DNA of 64,000 nucleotides from DASYTH01 sp036002505 (GTDB lineage Bacteria > Actinomycetota > Actinomycetes > Mycobacteriales > Pseudonocardiaceae), in contig NZ_DASYTH010000196.1 of assembly GCF_036002505.1 (NCBI RefSeq), forward strand, positions 1 through 64,000, in the 5' to 3' direction. A program made the translations under genes and the position numbers. How positions within the stretch are numbered: the first letter of the stretch is position 1; the number at the start of each line of letters is the position of its first letter. Below the pieces are notes generated by a model. That model saw only the letters and a list, made by a program, of their open reading frames with translations, was not told the origin of the DNA and made no database searches. Below are positions 42,821-51,076 of this stretch, in pieces.

Positions 42821-44874
42821 CGCGGCACCTCCGCTTTGGCCAGTCGCACCGCGCACACCTTGAACTCCGGCATGCGGCTGGTCGGGTCCAGCGCGGGGAT
42901 CGTGATCAGGTTGGCGCGCTGGGCGTCCGGGAAGTGAAAGGGCAGGAACACCAGGTCCGGCCGGAGCGTGGGGACGCAGCGCACCCGGGCCCGCACCGCG
43001 CCGCGGCGGGAGGTGACGGCCGCCAGGTCGCCGTCGGTGAGCCCGGCGCGCTCCGCGGTGTCCGGGTGGACCTCCACGAACGCCTCCGGCACGACCGCGG
43101 CCAGCTCCGCCACCAGCCGGGTCTGCGCACCGGACTGGTAGTGCTGGAGCACCCGGCCCGTGGTGGCCTGCAACGGAAACTCGGTGTCCGGCGGCTCGGC
43201 CGGTCCACTGTGGTCGACGGCGACGAACCGGGCCTTGCCGTCCGGATGTGCGAACCGGTCGAGGAACAACCGCGGCGTGCCCGGGTGGTCATCGCCGGGG
43301 ACCGGCCAGTGCAGTGCCTCGCCGGCCCGCAGCCGCGCGTAGCTGACCCCGGAGTAGTCGGCGGGACCGCCGGCCGAGGCCCGGCGCAGCTCCTCGAAGA
43401 CCGCCTCCGCCTCGGTGGGGAACCGTTCGGCGGGCTGGCCGAGCCGCACCGCCAGACCGTGCAGCACCTCGAGGTCCGTGCGCACCCCGTCCGGCGCGGG
43501 TAACGCCTTGCGCCGCAACAGGATCCGGCCCTCGAGATTGGTCATCGTGCCGTCCTCCTCGGCCCACTGGGTGACCGGCAGGACGACGTCCGCGCGGGCC
43601 GCGGTCTCGGACAGCACCAGATCGGCGACGACCAGGAGGTCCAGAGTGGACAGCCGGTCGGCGACCCGGCCGGAGTCCGGCGCGGAGACGACCACGTTGC
43701 TGCCGAAGACAAGCAGGCCACGCGGACCGGTTTCGGTGCCCAGCGCGTCGAGCAGCTCGTAGGCCGAGCGGCCCGGTCCGGGCAGTGCGGCCGGGTCGAC
43801 GCCCCACACCGCGGCGACGTGCCTGCGCGCGGCCGGGTCGTCGATCCTGCGGTACCCGGGCAGCTGGTCGGCTTTCTGCCCGTGCTCCCGGCCGCCCTGC
43901 CCGTTTCCTTGCCCGGTAATACATCCGTACCCTGAGCCGGTCCGGCCGGGCAGGCCGAGAGAAAGTGCGACGTTGATCCACGCGCCCACCGTGTCGGTGC
44001 CGCGGGCATGCTGCTCGGTGCCGCGCGCGGTCAGCACGTAGGCGCGCTCGGCGTTGGCCAGCCGCTCGGCCACCAGGCGCTGGTCGGCCGCAGCGACGCC
44101 GGTGACCCGCTCGACGCGCTCCGGCCACCACGCAGCGGCGATCCGCCAGGCCTCGTCGAACCCGGTGGTGCGCTCGGCGAGGTAGTCCTTGCGCAGGTGC
44201 CCCTCGGCCACCACCGCGTGCAGGATTCCCAGCGCCAGAGCCAGATCCGTGCCCGGCGCGGGCTGCAGATGGAGAGCGGCCTGCTCGGCGGTCGGGGTGC
44301 GGCGCGGGTCGACCACGATCAGCCCGCCGGCCGCCCGGGCCGCCGCCAGGTGCTGCATGAACGGCGGCATGGTCTCCGCCGGGTTCGCCCCCACCAGCAG
44401 CACCGCGTCCGCGTCGGCCAGATCCGTTACCGGGAACGGCATTCCGCGGTCGACGCCGAACGCCCGCAGTCCCGCGGCGGCGGCCGAGGACATGCAGAAC
44501 CGGCCGTTGTAGTCGATCTGCGCGGTGCCGATGGCGACCCGGGCGAACTTGCCGAGCAGGTAGGCCTTCTCGTTGGTGAGCCCGCCACCGCCGAAGACCG
44601 CGACGGCATCGGGGCCATGCTCGGCGGTCAGGCCGGCGATCCGGGACGCGACCAGGTCAAGTGCCGCGTCCCAGCTCGCCGGCCGCAGCTCGCCACCGGT
44701 GCGGACCAGCGGGGTGGTGAGCCGGCCGGGCGAGGTCAGCAGCGCGCCCGCGGTCCACCCCTTCTGGCACAGCCCCCCGCCGTTGGTGGGGAACTGCCGC
44801 GGCGTGACCGCGGCCCCGTCCAGACGCATTCCGCACTGCAGCGCGCAGTACGGGCAATGCGTCTCGGTCGTCAC
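42817..44874 (-). CDS. narB: Assimilatory nitrate reductase, molybdopterin subunit
   Basis: The 685-residue cytoplasmic enzyme reduces nitrate to nitrite. The N-terminal [4Fe-4S] site is HCPYCALQCGM plus CQKGW (Cys7, 10, 14, 36). Molybdopterin-binding features follow: GGGLTNEKAYLLGKFARVA, VLLVGANPAETMPP, ITGQGNGQGGREHG and VLPVTQWAEEDGTMTNLEGR. The MoCo C-terminal domain is present (TTGRVLQHYQSGAQTR). No Tat signal is seen, so it is assimilatory. It is first gene of the operon. Its promoter region is shared with a divergent secreted lipase. Confidence 0.92.
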   Translation of the reverse strand: MTTETHCPYCALQCGMRLDGAAVTPRQFPTNGGGLCQKGWTAGALLTSPGRLTTPLVRTGGELRPASWDAALDLVASRIAGLTAEHGPDAVAVFGGGGLTNEKAYLLGKFARVAIGTAQIDYNGRFCMSSAAAAGLRAFGVDRGMPFPVTDLADADAVLLVGANPAETMPPFMQHLAAARAAGGLIVVDPRRTPTAEQAALHLQPAPGTDLALALGILHAVVAEGHLRKDYLAERTTGFDEAWRIAAAWWPERVERVTGVAAADQRLVAERLANAERAYVLTARGTEQHARGTDTVGAWINVALSLGLPGRTGSGYGCITGQGNGQGGREHGQKADQLPGYRRIDDPAARRHVAAVWGVDPAALPGPGRSAYELLDALGTETGPRGLLVFGSNVVVSAPDSGRVADRLSTLDLLVVADLVLSETAARADVVLPVTQWAEEDGTMTNLEGRILLRRKALPAPDGVRTDLEVLHGLAVRLGQPAERFPTEAEAVFEELRRASAGGPADYSGVSYARLRAGEALHWPVPGDDHPGTPRLFLDRFAHPDGKARFVAVDHSGPAEPPDTEFPLQATTGRVLQHYQSGAQTRLVAELAAVVPEAFVEVHPDTAERAGLTDGDLAAVTSRRGAVRARVRCVPTLRPDLVFLPFHFPDAQRANLITIPALDPTSRMPEFKVCAVRLAKAEVPR

Positions 44875-44991
44875 GAGGCCGAACCGTAGAAAGGGCTTGT
44901 TACCCGGGTGTGCCCATGTGTTTCAGGCAGGCGAACTTGGCTGCGCACGGCGGGCGGCCCGGCGGTGAGAACACCGTCGTTTCTCCCGTTG

Positions 44992-45023
44992 TTACTATTG
45001 AGTAGTTATTTACCGGCCAGTAA
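44992..45023. promoter_or_regulatory. Tandem operator candidates upstream of the lipase
   Basis: TTACTATTGAGTAG (44992-45005) and TTACCGGCCAGTAA (45010-45023) are 14-bp inverted repeats of the form TTAC-N6-GTAA, one imperfect, whose starts are 18 bp apart. A third, TTACCGACGAGTAA, is found 5 kb away in front of a hydrolase/TetR pair. Such sites are typical of TetR-type repressors. Confidence 0.55.
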
Positions 45024-45073
45024 CATGAGCTGGGTCACAGGCCGTCGAACCCTGCACCCCGGAGGCCGGACCC

Positions 45074-45814
45074 ATGCAACGACGCATCGCACTACTACTC
45101 TCCGCGCTCATCTGCACACTCTTCGCGGCTCCCGCCCTTCCGGCTGCCGCGGCCGCACCCAATCCGGTGATCATCGTCAACGGCACGTTCGGCCCCGCGT
45201 TCTTCTACGAGCCCTTGGCCGCGCGCCTGCGCCACGACGGCTACCAGGTGTCCATCTTCGAGCTCACCAACCTCGGCACCGGCGACATCGCGGGCACCGC
45301 CCGCGACTTCGCCGCGTTCGTCGACGGCGTCCGCGCCCGGACCGGCGCCGCCCGCGTCGACCTCGTCGCCCACTCCCAGGGCGGCCTCGTCGCCCGCCAG
45401 TACATCCGCTTCAACGGTGGATCGTCCACGGTGGACAAGCTGGTCAATCTCGCCGCCCCGAACCAGGGCACCGCCATCGCCAACATCGCCGCCTTCTTCG
45501 GCCTCGGCAACTGCCTGGGCATCGTGGCCTGCCAGCAGATGGCCGTCGGATCCCCGTTCCTGGCCACCCTCAACGCCGGCGACGACACCCCCGGCGCCGT
45601 CCGCTACACCAACCTCTACACCCTCGAAGACGAGCTGGTCCGCCCGGTCGCCAACGCCGCACTCCACGACGGTGCGGTCAACGTCCTCATCCAGTCGCAG
45701 TGCCCGCTCCGCATCGTCGACCACATCGGCCTCGCCCTCGACGGCACCACCTACGACGGCGTCCACGACGCCCTGCGCGGCGCCCCGATCAGCCTGAACT
45801 GCTTCGCTATCTAG
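45074..45814 (+). CDS. Secreted lipase/esterase, lipase class 2 type
   Basis: The 246-residue protein has a Sec signal peptide of about 28 residues (MQRRIALLLSALICTLFAA ... AAAAAP). The mature enzyme starts NPVIIVNGTFG. The nucleophile elbow is AHSQGG near residue 105, an Asp candidate is DGAVNVLIQ or DELVRP, and the His candidate is DHIGLALD. The four Cys of the mature part could form extracellular disulfides. GGAGG stands 8-9 bases before the ATG. Two TTAC-N6-GTAA palindromes lie upstream. Its stop overlaps the end of the convergent phosphotransferase gene by four bases. Confidence 0.82.
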   Translation: MQRRIALLLSALICTLFAAPALPAAAAAPNPVIIVNGTFGPAFFYEPLAARLRHDGYQVSIFELTNLGTGDIAGTARDFAAFVDGVRARTGAARVDLVAHSQGGLVARQYIRFNGGSSTVDKLVNLAAPNQGTAIANIAAFFGLGNCLGIVACQQMAVGSPFLATLNAGDDTPGAVRYTNLYTLEDELVRPVANAALHDGAVNVLIQSQCPLRIVDHIGLALDGTTYDGVHDALRGAPISLNCFAI

Positions 45815-46608
45815 ATCACGGCGGTGATCTGGTGCGCGGCGCGTTCCAGGCCGCGCAGGGAGTCCTGCGTCGAGTGCGGGTGCAGGGCGTGCACGGCGAG
45901 GCGGAACAGCAGGGCGTGCAGCAGGGCCTGGGACCACTCGGCGAGATGGGACCAGCGGCGCAGCAGCCCTTCGTCGGCGCCACCCCAGGCCAGGGCGTCG
46001 ACGGCGACGACGGCGGCGGCCCATTCGGGTGGTCGGTGGTAGGCGGTGAGGCCGACGATGCCCGGGGCGGCGTCGCCGGCGAACAGCACGTTGCCGAACA
46101 GGTCGCCGTGCACCACCTGCGGGACCAGGCGGGTCGGGCGGCGGGAGCCGGCGAGCACGTCGAACAGCCGGCCGCCCAGCGTCAGGTCCAGCGGGGCCTT
46201 CTCCTCGTCCCAGGCGGCCCGGTCGGCCAGCGCGAACACGTCGGCCCGGGCGGTGAGGAAGCGCGGGCGGCCGAGGTCGGCGGTCGCCTTGTGCAGCCGC
46301 AGGGACGCCGCGATGATCTCGTCGTAGCGCGGCTCGGGCTGCCCCTCGACGAACCGCACCGCGACCCAGCCGCCGACCACCCACCGTCCGTCGCTGGACC
46401 GGACCGGGCGGCCGATCCGCATGTCGGCCACGTTCAGCTCGCCCAGGGTCTGCGCGACCCAGGCCGCCTCGGCGGGATTGCCGGCCGGACGCAGCACAAC
46501 GTCGTCGCAGCGCCACATCGGCCCGCGGTCAACAGGTTCCGGTATCGAATCCTTCACCCCGAACGCGGCGCGGACGTGCTCGGGCGGAGACGGTGGGGAC
46601 GTACTCAC
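45811..46608 (-). CDS. TIGR02569-family phosphotransferase-like protein
   Basis: The 265-residue protein belongs to a family seen next to moeZ in mycobacteria (Rv3205c position). It has the kinase-like Brenner motif VVHGDLFGNVLF near residue 165, followed by GIVGLTAYHRPP in place of the usual DFG-like Asp segment. It resembles small-molecule phosphotransferases with a weakened catalytic site; function unknown. It lies 61 bp downstream of moeZ on the same strand and may be co-transcribed. Confidence 0.78.
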   Translation of the reverse strand: MSTSPPSPPEHVRAAFGVKDSIPEPVDRGPMWRCDDVVLRPAGNPAEAAWVAQTLGELNVADMRIGRPVRSSDGRWVVGGWVAVRFVEGQPEPRYDEIIAASLRLHKATADLGRPRFLTARADVFALADRAAWDEEKAPLDLTLGGRLFDVLAGSRRPTRLVPQVVHGDLFGNVLFAGDAAPGIVGLTAYHRPPEWAAAVVAVDALAWGGADEGLLRRWSHLAEWSQALLHALLFRLAVHALHPHSTQDSLRGLERAAHQITAVI

Positions 46609-46669
46609 GATCCGGCACGCTACCGCCCGTGACCATGATCACCAGGGACCGCCACGGTGCGTCGTGGAA

Positions 46670-47848
46670 TTAGTACGTAGGCAGGCTCGGGTCGACGTCC
46701 CTGGCCCAGCCGAGGACTCCGCCACCCACGTGCACCGCGTCGGCGAAACCGGCCTTGTGAAGGGCGGCCAGCGCCTCCGCCGAGCGGGCGCCGGACTTGC
46801 AGTGCAGCACGATCTGCTTGTCCTGCGGCAATTCCGCGAGGGCTTCGCCGGAGAGGATGCGGTCCTTGGGGATCAGCACCGAGCCGGGGATGCGCACGAT
46901 CTCGAACTCGTGCGGCTCGCGCACATCGACCAGCGTGAACCGGTCGCCACGATTGAACTTCTCCTTCAGCTCCAGCGCGGTGATCGTGTGCCCCGCTGCG
47001 GCCGCCGACGCGTCCTCGGACACCACACCGCAGAACGCCTCGTAGTCGATCAGGCCCTCGATCGGCTTGGTCTCCGGGTCCTTGCGGATGCGGATGGTGC
47101 GGTACGACATCTCCAGGGCGTCGTACACCATCAACCGGCCCAGCAGCGGCTGTCCGATGCCGGTGATCAGCTTGATCGCCTCGGTCACCATGATCGACCC
47201 GATGGACGCGCACAGCACGCCCAGCACGCCGCCCTCGGCACACGACGGCACCATCCCGGGCGGTGGCGGCTCCGGATACAGGTCGCGGTAGTTCAGCCCC
47301 TGCCCGTTCGGCGCGTCCTCCCAGAACACGCTGACCTGGCCCTCGAACCGGAAGATCGACCCCCACACGTACGGCTTGCCCAGCAGCACCGCCGCGTCGT
47401 TCACCAGGTACCGGGTGGCGAAGTTGTCCGTCCCGTCCACGATCAGGTCATACCCGGCGAAGATCTCCAACGCGTTCTCGGTCGACAGGTGCGTCTGATG
47501 CACGTTCACCGTGACGAACGGGTTGATCTCCGCGATCGAGTCCCGCGCCGACTCCGCCTTCGGCCGCCCGATGTCCGACTGCCCATGGATGATCTGCCGC
47601 TGCAGGTTCGACTCGTCCACGACATCGAACTCGACGATGCCGAGCGTCCCGACCCCCGCCGCAGCCAGGTACAGCAGCGCCGGGCTCCCCAACCCACCCG
47701 CGCCGACCACCAGCACCTTCGCGTTCTTCAGCCGCTTCTGCCCGTCCACCCCGACATCCGGGATGATCAAATGACGGCTGTACCGCGCCACCTCCTCCCG
47801 GCTCAACTCCGCAGCCGGCTCAACAAGCGGCGGCAAACTGCCAGCCAT
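46670..47848 (-). CDS. moeZ: Adenylyltransferase/sulfurtransferase MoeZ
   Basis: The 392-residue protein joins a ThiF/MoeB adenylation domain (VLVVGAGGLGSPALLYLAAAG, DVVDESNLQRQ, YDLIVDGTDNFATRY) to a rhodanese domain (FTLVDVREPHEFE, LHCKSGARSAEAL with the sulfur-carrying Cys near 355). MoeZ activates the C-terminus of sulfur-carrier proteins (MoaD, CysO, ThiS types) and loads sulfur on them, feeding molybdopterin and other sulfur pathways. The molybdopterin link fits the neighbouring nitrate reductase. Gene order with the phosphotransferase and DUF3152 genes matches Rv3205c-Rv3207c. Confidence 0.95.
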   Translation of the reverse strand: MAGSLPPLVEPAAELSREEVARYSRHLIIPDVGVDGQKRLKNAKVLVVGAGGLGSPALLYLAAAGVGTLGIVEFDVVDESNLQRQIIHGQSDIGRPKAESARDSIAEINPFVTVNVHQTHLSTENALEIFAGYDLIVDGTDNFATRYLVNDAAVLLGKPYVWGSIFRFEGQVSVFWEDAPNGQGLNYRDLYPEPPPPGMVPSCAEGGVLGVLCASIGSIMVTEAIKLITGIGQPLLGRLMVYDALEMSYRTIRIRKDPETKPIEGLIDYEAFCGVVSEDASAAAAGHTITALELKEKFNRGDRFTLVDVREPHEFEIVRIPGSVLIPKDRILSGEALAELPQDKQIVLHCKSGARSAEALAALHKAGFADAVHVGGGVLGWARDVDPSLPTY

Positions 47849-47949
47849 CGACTCCTCCTAGACAGGCGCTCCGGACACCCCCCAGTCTCCTCGCCTCAAC
47901 GCCCCAACCCCCGCCACCCTTCCCCTACTCCCACATCCCGAGACGACCC

Positions 47950-48051
47950 GCGAGTTCCACGTTCACGACCGCGAGTCGTACGCTCCAGCAACTGAGTTCG
48001 ACGCTCCAGCAAGCGAGTTGTACGTTCGGGCAACCGAGTTCGACGCTGGGG
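47950..48051. repeat. 21-bp-period array, GCGAGTCGTACGCTCCAGCAA type
   Basis: At least four 21-bp units in direct orientation (GCGAGTCGTACGCTCCAGCAA, CTGAGTTCGACGCTCCAGCAA, GCGAGTTGTACGTTCGGGCAA, CCGAGTTCGACGCTGGGGA) fill the gap between moeZ and the DUF3152 gene. The period and GCGAGTY core match the array at 22580-22696. There are no spacers between units, so this is not CRISPR. Confidence 0.7.
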
Positions 48052-48060
48052 ACCGCTCCG

Positions 48061-49089
48061 CTACCCGGCGGGTTTGGCTTGGGGGTTGGGCCAGGCGTTG
48101 GGTTTGCAGGTTTTGCCATCGGCGACGACCGGGTCCTTGTTGGCGACGGCCTTGTTGAGCTCGGCGACGAAGTTGTTGGAGACACCGAAAGTCTGCTGCA
48201 TCATGACCGGCGCCAGGGCGCCTTCGGTGGCGCAGCCGACGTGGGTGTTGTTGAAGGCGTGGCCGACCTCGTGGTTGATGGCGTACTGACGGTAGGTGAT
48301 CATGTCGCCGTTGAACGCGATGGCGCCGCGCACCCAGCGGGCGACGTTGATCAATACGCGCTGCTCGGCCCGGCGGTAGCACGACGTCTCATAGCGGATG
48401 GCGTAGCCGCACTTGTCCGGCCGGTGCACGGTGTCCGGCGCGGCGAGGCTGACCCGCATGCTGGGCGTGCCGGAGTCGACGCGCTGCACGGACACCTTCC
48501 CGTCGCCGGCCCAGCCGCGCGGGTCGGCCAGGGTCTGGTCGACCAGCTTGGCGAACGCCTCGTCGCCGCCGTAGGTCGCCGGGTCGAGGCCGTTCTCCAC
48601 CTCGATGGTGTAGGTGAACAGCTTCCCGCCGTTGCCGACCCGAGGCCCGGTGCCCGGCACGACGTGCCAGGTGCCGGCCGCGGTCTGGGTGAACGGCCCG
48701 CCGTTGGGCAGCTCCGCGGTGGGGATGCGCACGTCGACCGGCGTCACCGGCTGCTCGGTGGCCTCCGGCGGACCGGCCGGGGCACTGGACCCGCCGGGCG
48801 CCAGCACACCGTCCGGCTCCCCCGAACCGGCCGCCCGCGCCGGGCCGTCCTTGCCGACCGTGTCGAACAGCACCAGCGCGGTCAGCACCAGCAGCACCGG
48901 CAACGCGTAGATCCGCCAGCCGTAGGTCCGGAGCACCCGCCGGAGTCCCCGGCGCCGCGCCCGCCGGCCGGTCCGGGGCTGCCAGGACGCCTGCAACGGC
49001 TGACCGGGCCGCTCGGGGCCCTGCCTGGTGACCCGTTGCGTCGATGCGGAGCGGGTCTGCCTGGGGAGCGGCCGCTCGCCCTGCGTCAT
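48061..49089 (-). CDS. DUF3152 putative zinc metalloprotease
   Basis: The 342-residue protein has a basic cytoplasmic start, one membrane helix about 55-75 (IYALPVLLVLTALVLF), a Pro/Ala-rich linker and an extracytoplasmic domain. Near residue 280 lies HEVGHAFNNTH, an HExxHxxxxxH zinc-protease motif. Cys in DKCGY, TSCYRR, VGCATE and GKTCKP may form disulfides. DUF3152 is an actinobacterial family of unknown substrate; the motif supports peptidase activity. It corresponds to Rv3207c. The ATG at 49089 gives the best start. Confidence 0.85.
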   Translation of the reverse strand: MTQGERPLPRQTRSASTQRVTRQGPERPGQPLQASWQPRTGRRARRRGLRRVLRTYGWRIYALPVLLVLTALVLFDTVGKDGPARAAGSGEPDGVLAPGGSSAPAGPPEATEQPVTPVDVRIPTAELPNGGPFTQTAAGTWHVVPGTGPRVGNGGKLFTYTIEVENGLDPATYGGDEAFAKLVDQTLADPRGWAGDGKVSVQRVDSGTPSMRVSLAAPDTVHRPDKCGYAIRYETSCYRRAEQRVLINVARWVRGAIAFNGDMITYRQYAINHEVGHAFNNTHVGCATEGALAPVMMQQTFGVSNNFVAELNKAVANKDPVVADGKTCKPNAWPNPQAKPAG

Positions 49090-49114
49090 CCTGCCCACGC
49101 ACCCCAGGGTCTCA

Positions 49115-49173
49115 CACCCCCAAAAGGGGGGTGCGGGGGCTGAGCCCCCTCGGGGGTCTGGGGGCTGGCCCCC
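49115..49173. repeat. Cluster of C5/G5 hairpins
   Basis: Three small hairpins follow each other: CACCCCC-AAAA-GGGGGGTG (49115-49133), GGGGGCTGAGCCCCC (49135-49149) and GGGGGCTGGCCCCC (49160-49173). They fill the gap between the DUF3152 start and the hydrolase stop. This is a common type of actinobacterial intergenic repeat, probably a transcription terminator for the hydrolase. Confidence 0.6.
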
Positions 49174-49206
49174 AGAAGGCACAGCGGAATGTGAGCTACC
49201 CGCGAG

Positions 49207-50178
49207 TCACCACGTGTCACCGGCTTCCCACATGCCGAGGACGGCCCGGGCGACGGTCACCGGGCGCTCCATCTGCGCGACGTGCCCGGTGCGCGGCAGC
49301 ACCAGCAGCCGGGCATGCGGCAGCAACGAGGCCAGCCGTGGCGCCTTACGCACGGTGACCAGCTTGTCCTCGGTCCCCCAGACGACCAGCGTGGGCATGG
49401 TCAACTTGGGCGCGACCGCCCACATCGACTTGGTCTTCGGCACCAGCCAGGCCCGGAACAGCCCCACCGCGCTCAGGCTCAGCGCCGTCGCCGCCCACCG
49501 CATCGCCGCCCGCTCGGCCGCCTCCGACTCCGCCTCGGCCAGCCGCGCATCGGGAATCCTTGACGGGTCGGCAAAGCACAGCCGGACGAGCTGCATCGCC
49601 CGCTCCCGCGGCGGCATCGCGGCCAGCGCCCGGCGCACCCGCGGCCCCAGCACCGGCAGCATCAGCAGCGGCAGCCGCGGGTCGGACAGCCGGTTGAGCC
49701 GCGGCCGCAGGTCCGGCACCGCCGGCGAGATCAACGTCAGCGTGCGCACCCGCTCCGGATACCGGGCCGCGTACAGCATCGAGATCGCGCCGCCCATGGA
49801 GTTGCCGAACAGATGCACCGGCCCCAGGTCCAGCCCGCGCAGGAACCGCTCGAGCACGTCGAGCTGTGCCTCCAGCGAGTAGGTGAACCCGGCGATCGGC
49901 TCGGACCGGCCGAACCCGGGCAGGTCCACGGCGATCCCGCCGGCATGCCCGGACAGCTGCCCGGCCAGGTCCGTCCAGTTCGTGGCCGACCCGCCCAGCC
50001 CGTGCACGTACACCGCGGTCGGAGACGGACCGGGCGTGCGCCGCACGTGCAGCGTCACCCCACCGGCCGTGACCTGCTCACCCGGCCACGCCGGCGCCAC
50101 CGGATCCAGCTCGGGCAACGCGGCATCGGACAGCGGAACCCGGGTCAGAGACGACAAACCCACACCGGTACTCACCAT
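49207..50178 (-). CDS. Alpha/beta-hydrolase
   Basis: The 323-residue enzyme has HGLGGSATNW (oxyanion), the nucleophile elbow FGNSMGG near 125, acid WGTEDKLV near 275 and His TGHVAQME near 300, a complete Ser-Asp-His triad. The order resembles haloperoxidase/epoxide-hydrolase-like or lipid-acting hydrolases. ATG 50178 is preferred because GGAGG lies 5 bases upstream. It is divergent from a TetR gene, with the palindrome TTACCGACGAGTAA between them, so it is probably a target of that regulator. Substrate unknown. Confidence 0.85.
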   Translation of the reverse strand: MVSTGVGLSSLTRVPLSDAALPELDPVAPAWPGEQVTAGGVTLHVRRTPGPSPTAVYVHGLGGSATNWTDLAGQLSGHAGGIAVDLPGFGRSEPIAGFTYSLEAQLDVLERFLRGLDLGPVHLFGNSMGGAISMLYAARYPERVRTLTLISPAVPDLRPRLNRLSDPRLPLLMLPVLGPRVRRALAAMPPRERAMQLVRLCFADPSRIPDARLAEAESEAAERAAMRWAATALSLSAVGLFRAWLVPKTKSMWAVAPKLTMPTLVVWGTEDKLVTVRKAPRLASLLPHARLLVLPRTGHVAQMERPVTVARAVLGMWEAGDTW

Positions 50179-50193
50179 TCCAGCCTCCACCGA

Positions 50194-50213
50194 TTACTGT
50201 TACCGACGAGTAA
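50194..50213. promoter_or_regulatory. TetR-type operator between hydrolase and regulator
   Basis: TTACCGACGAGTAA (50200-50213) is an inverted repeat TTAC-N6-GTAA; an overlapping TTACT...AGTAA (50194-50213) enlarges it. It lies 16-35 bases upstream of the hydrolase ATG and 76-95 bases upstream of the TetR ATG, a good position to repress both. It matches the sites at 44992-45023. Confidence 0.6.
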
Positions 50214-50288
50214 AGCATCGGCACAATCACCCGTCCGGGTTGGTGATCCCGGTCCGGCGGTCGCTCGAACTGGGCGGAGGGGCCTTCA

Positions 50289-50927
50289 ATGGCGGAGACG
50301 ATCGAACACAATGGCCAGGCCGGCAGGGGTGCCCGGCTGCCTCGCACCGCCCGGCGGGCACAGCTGCTCGCCGCCGCCCAGGACATCTTCGCCGCCAACG
50401 GCTACCACGCCGCGGCCATGGACGAGATCGCCGAGCGCGCCGGAGTGAGCAAACCCGTGCTGTACCAACACTTCCCGGGCAAGCTCGAGCTGTACATGGC
50501 GCTGCTGGAAGCGCACGTGGACGAGCTGACCCGGCGGGTCACCGACGCCATGGAATCCACCACGGACAACAAGGTCCGGGTGCGGAACGCGGTCGCCGCG
50601 TACTTCGACTTCGTCGACGAGGAGAGCCAGGCGTTCCGGCTGGTGTTCGAGTCCGACCTGCGCGGCGAGCCGGTCGTGCACGACGCCGTCGAGCGCGCCA
50701 CCGAGGCCAGCGTGCGCGCGATCACCGCGACGATCACCGCGGACGCCGGGCTGGACGAGGACCGTGCGCGGCTGCTCGCCGTCGGCCTGGTCGGGGTCAG
50801 CCAGGTCGCCGCCCGGGCGTGGCTCGCCGACCAGCGGCCGGTGCCCAAGGACGAGGCCGTCGCGCTGATCTCCACGCTGGCCTGGAAGGGAATCGGCGGC
50901 GGCTTCCCGCTGCAGCATCCGGTATGA
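50289..50927 (+). CDS. TetR-family regulator 1 (Rv3208-like)
   Basis: The 212-residue protein has an N-terminal helix-turn-helix (LLAAAQDIFAANGY, AMDEIAERAGVSKPVLYQHFPGK, about 25-70) and an all-helical ligand domain. GGAGGGG stands about 9 bases before the ATG. It is divergent from the hydrolase and probably autoregulated through TTACCGACGAGTAA. The place and sequence style match Rv3208. Its stop TGA overlaps the ATG of a 50-codon leader ORF (ATGA, 50924-50927), which in turn overlaps the second TetR gene. Confidence 0.9.
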   Translation: MAETIEHNGQAGRGARLPRTARRAQLLAAAQDIFAANGYHAAAMDEIAERAGVSKPVLYQHFPGKLELYMALLEAHVDELTRRVTDAMESTTDNKVRVRNAVAAYFDFVDEESQAFRLVFESDLRGEPVVHDAVERATEASVRAITATITADAGLDEDRARLLAVGLVGVSQVAARAWLADQRPVPKDEAVALISTLAWKGIGGGFPLQHPV

Positions 50928-51076
50928 AGCTTGCGGAATGCCGGGCGAGGGAGTTGGCCCACCGCGACGAGGGTAGGCCGAGGGACGAGGTCTGCCCGAG
51001 GAGTGGTCTGGTGGCCCACCAGCCGAGGCGACCCACGACCAGGGCCAACTCTCCCGAGCTGGAGAACACAGCATGA
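50924..51076 (+). CDS. 50-aa leader ORF of the ...SPELENTA family
   Basis: The ORF fills the entire gap between two TetR genes: ATG overlaps the first gene's stop and its TGA overlaps the second gene's ATG (51073-51076). It encodes MKLAECRARELAHRD ... ANSPELENTA, rich in Arg/Glu with two Cys and no membrane segment. A homologous copy of identical length (153 bases) lies on the minus strand at 52970-53122, and the last ten codons recur at 9471-9500. The 3' end supplies a GGAG ribosome binding site for the next gene. A real peptide is possible; a translation-coupling device is the simpler reading. Confidence 0.45.
   Translation: MKLAECRARELAHRDEGRPRDEVCPRSGLVAHQPRRPTTRANSPELENTA

Noticed and set aside
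44881..44960. GlnR site upstream of narB
   Set aside because: GAAAC and GTAAC occur on the minus strand but in the wrong order and at 22-bp spacing, without a matching half-site between them.
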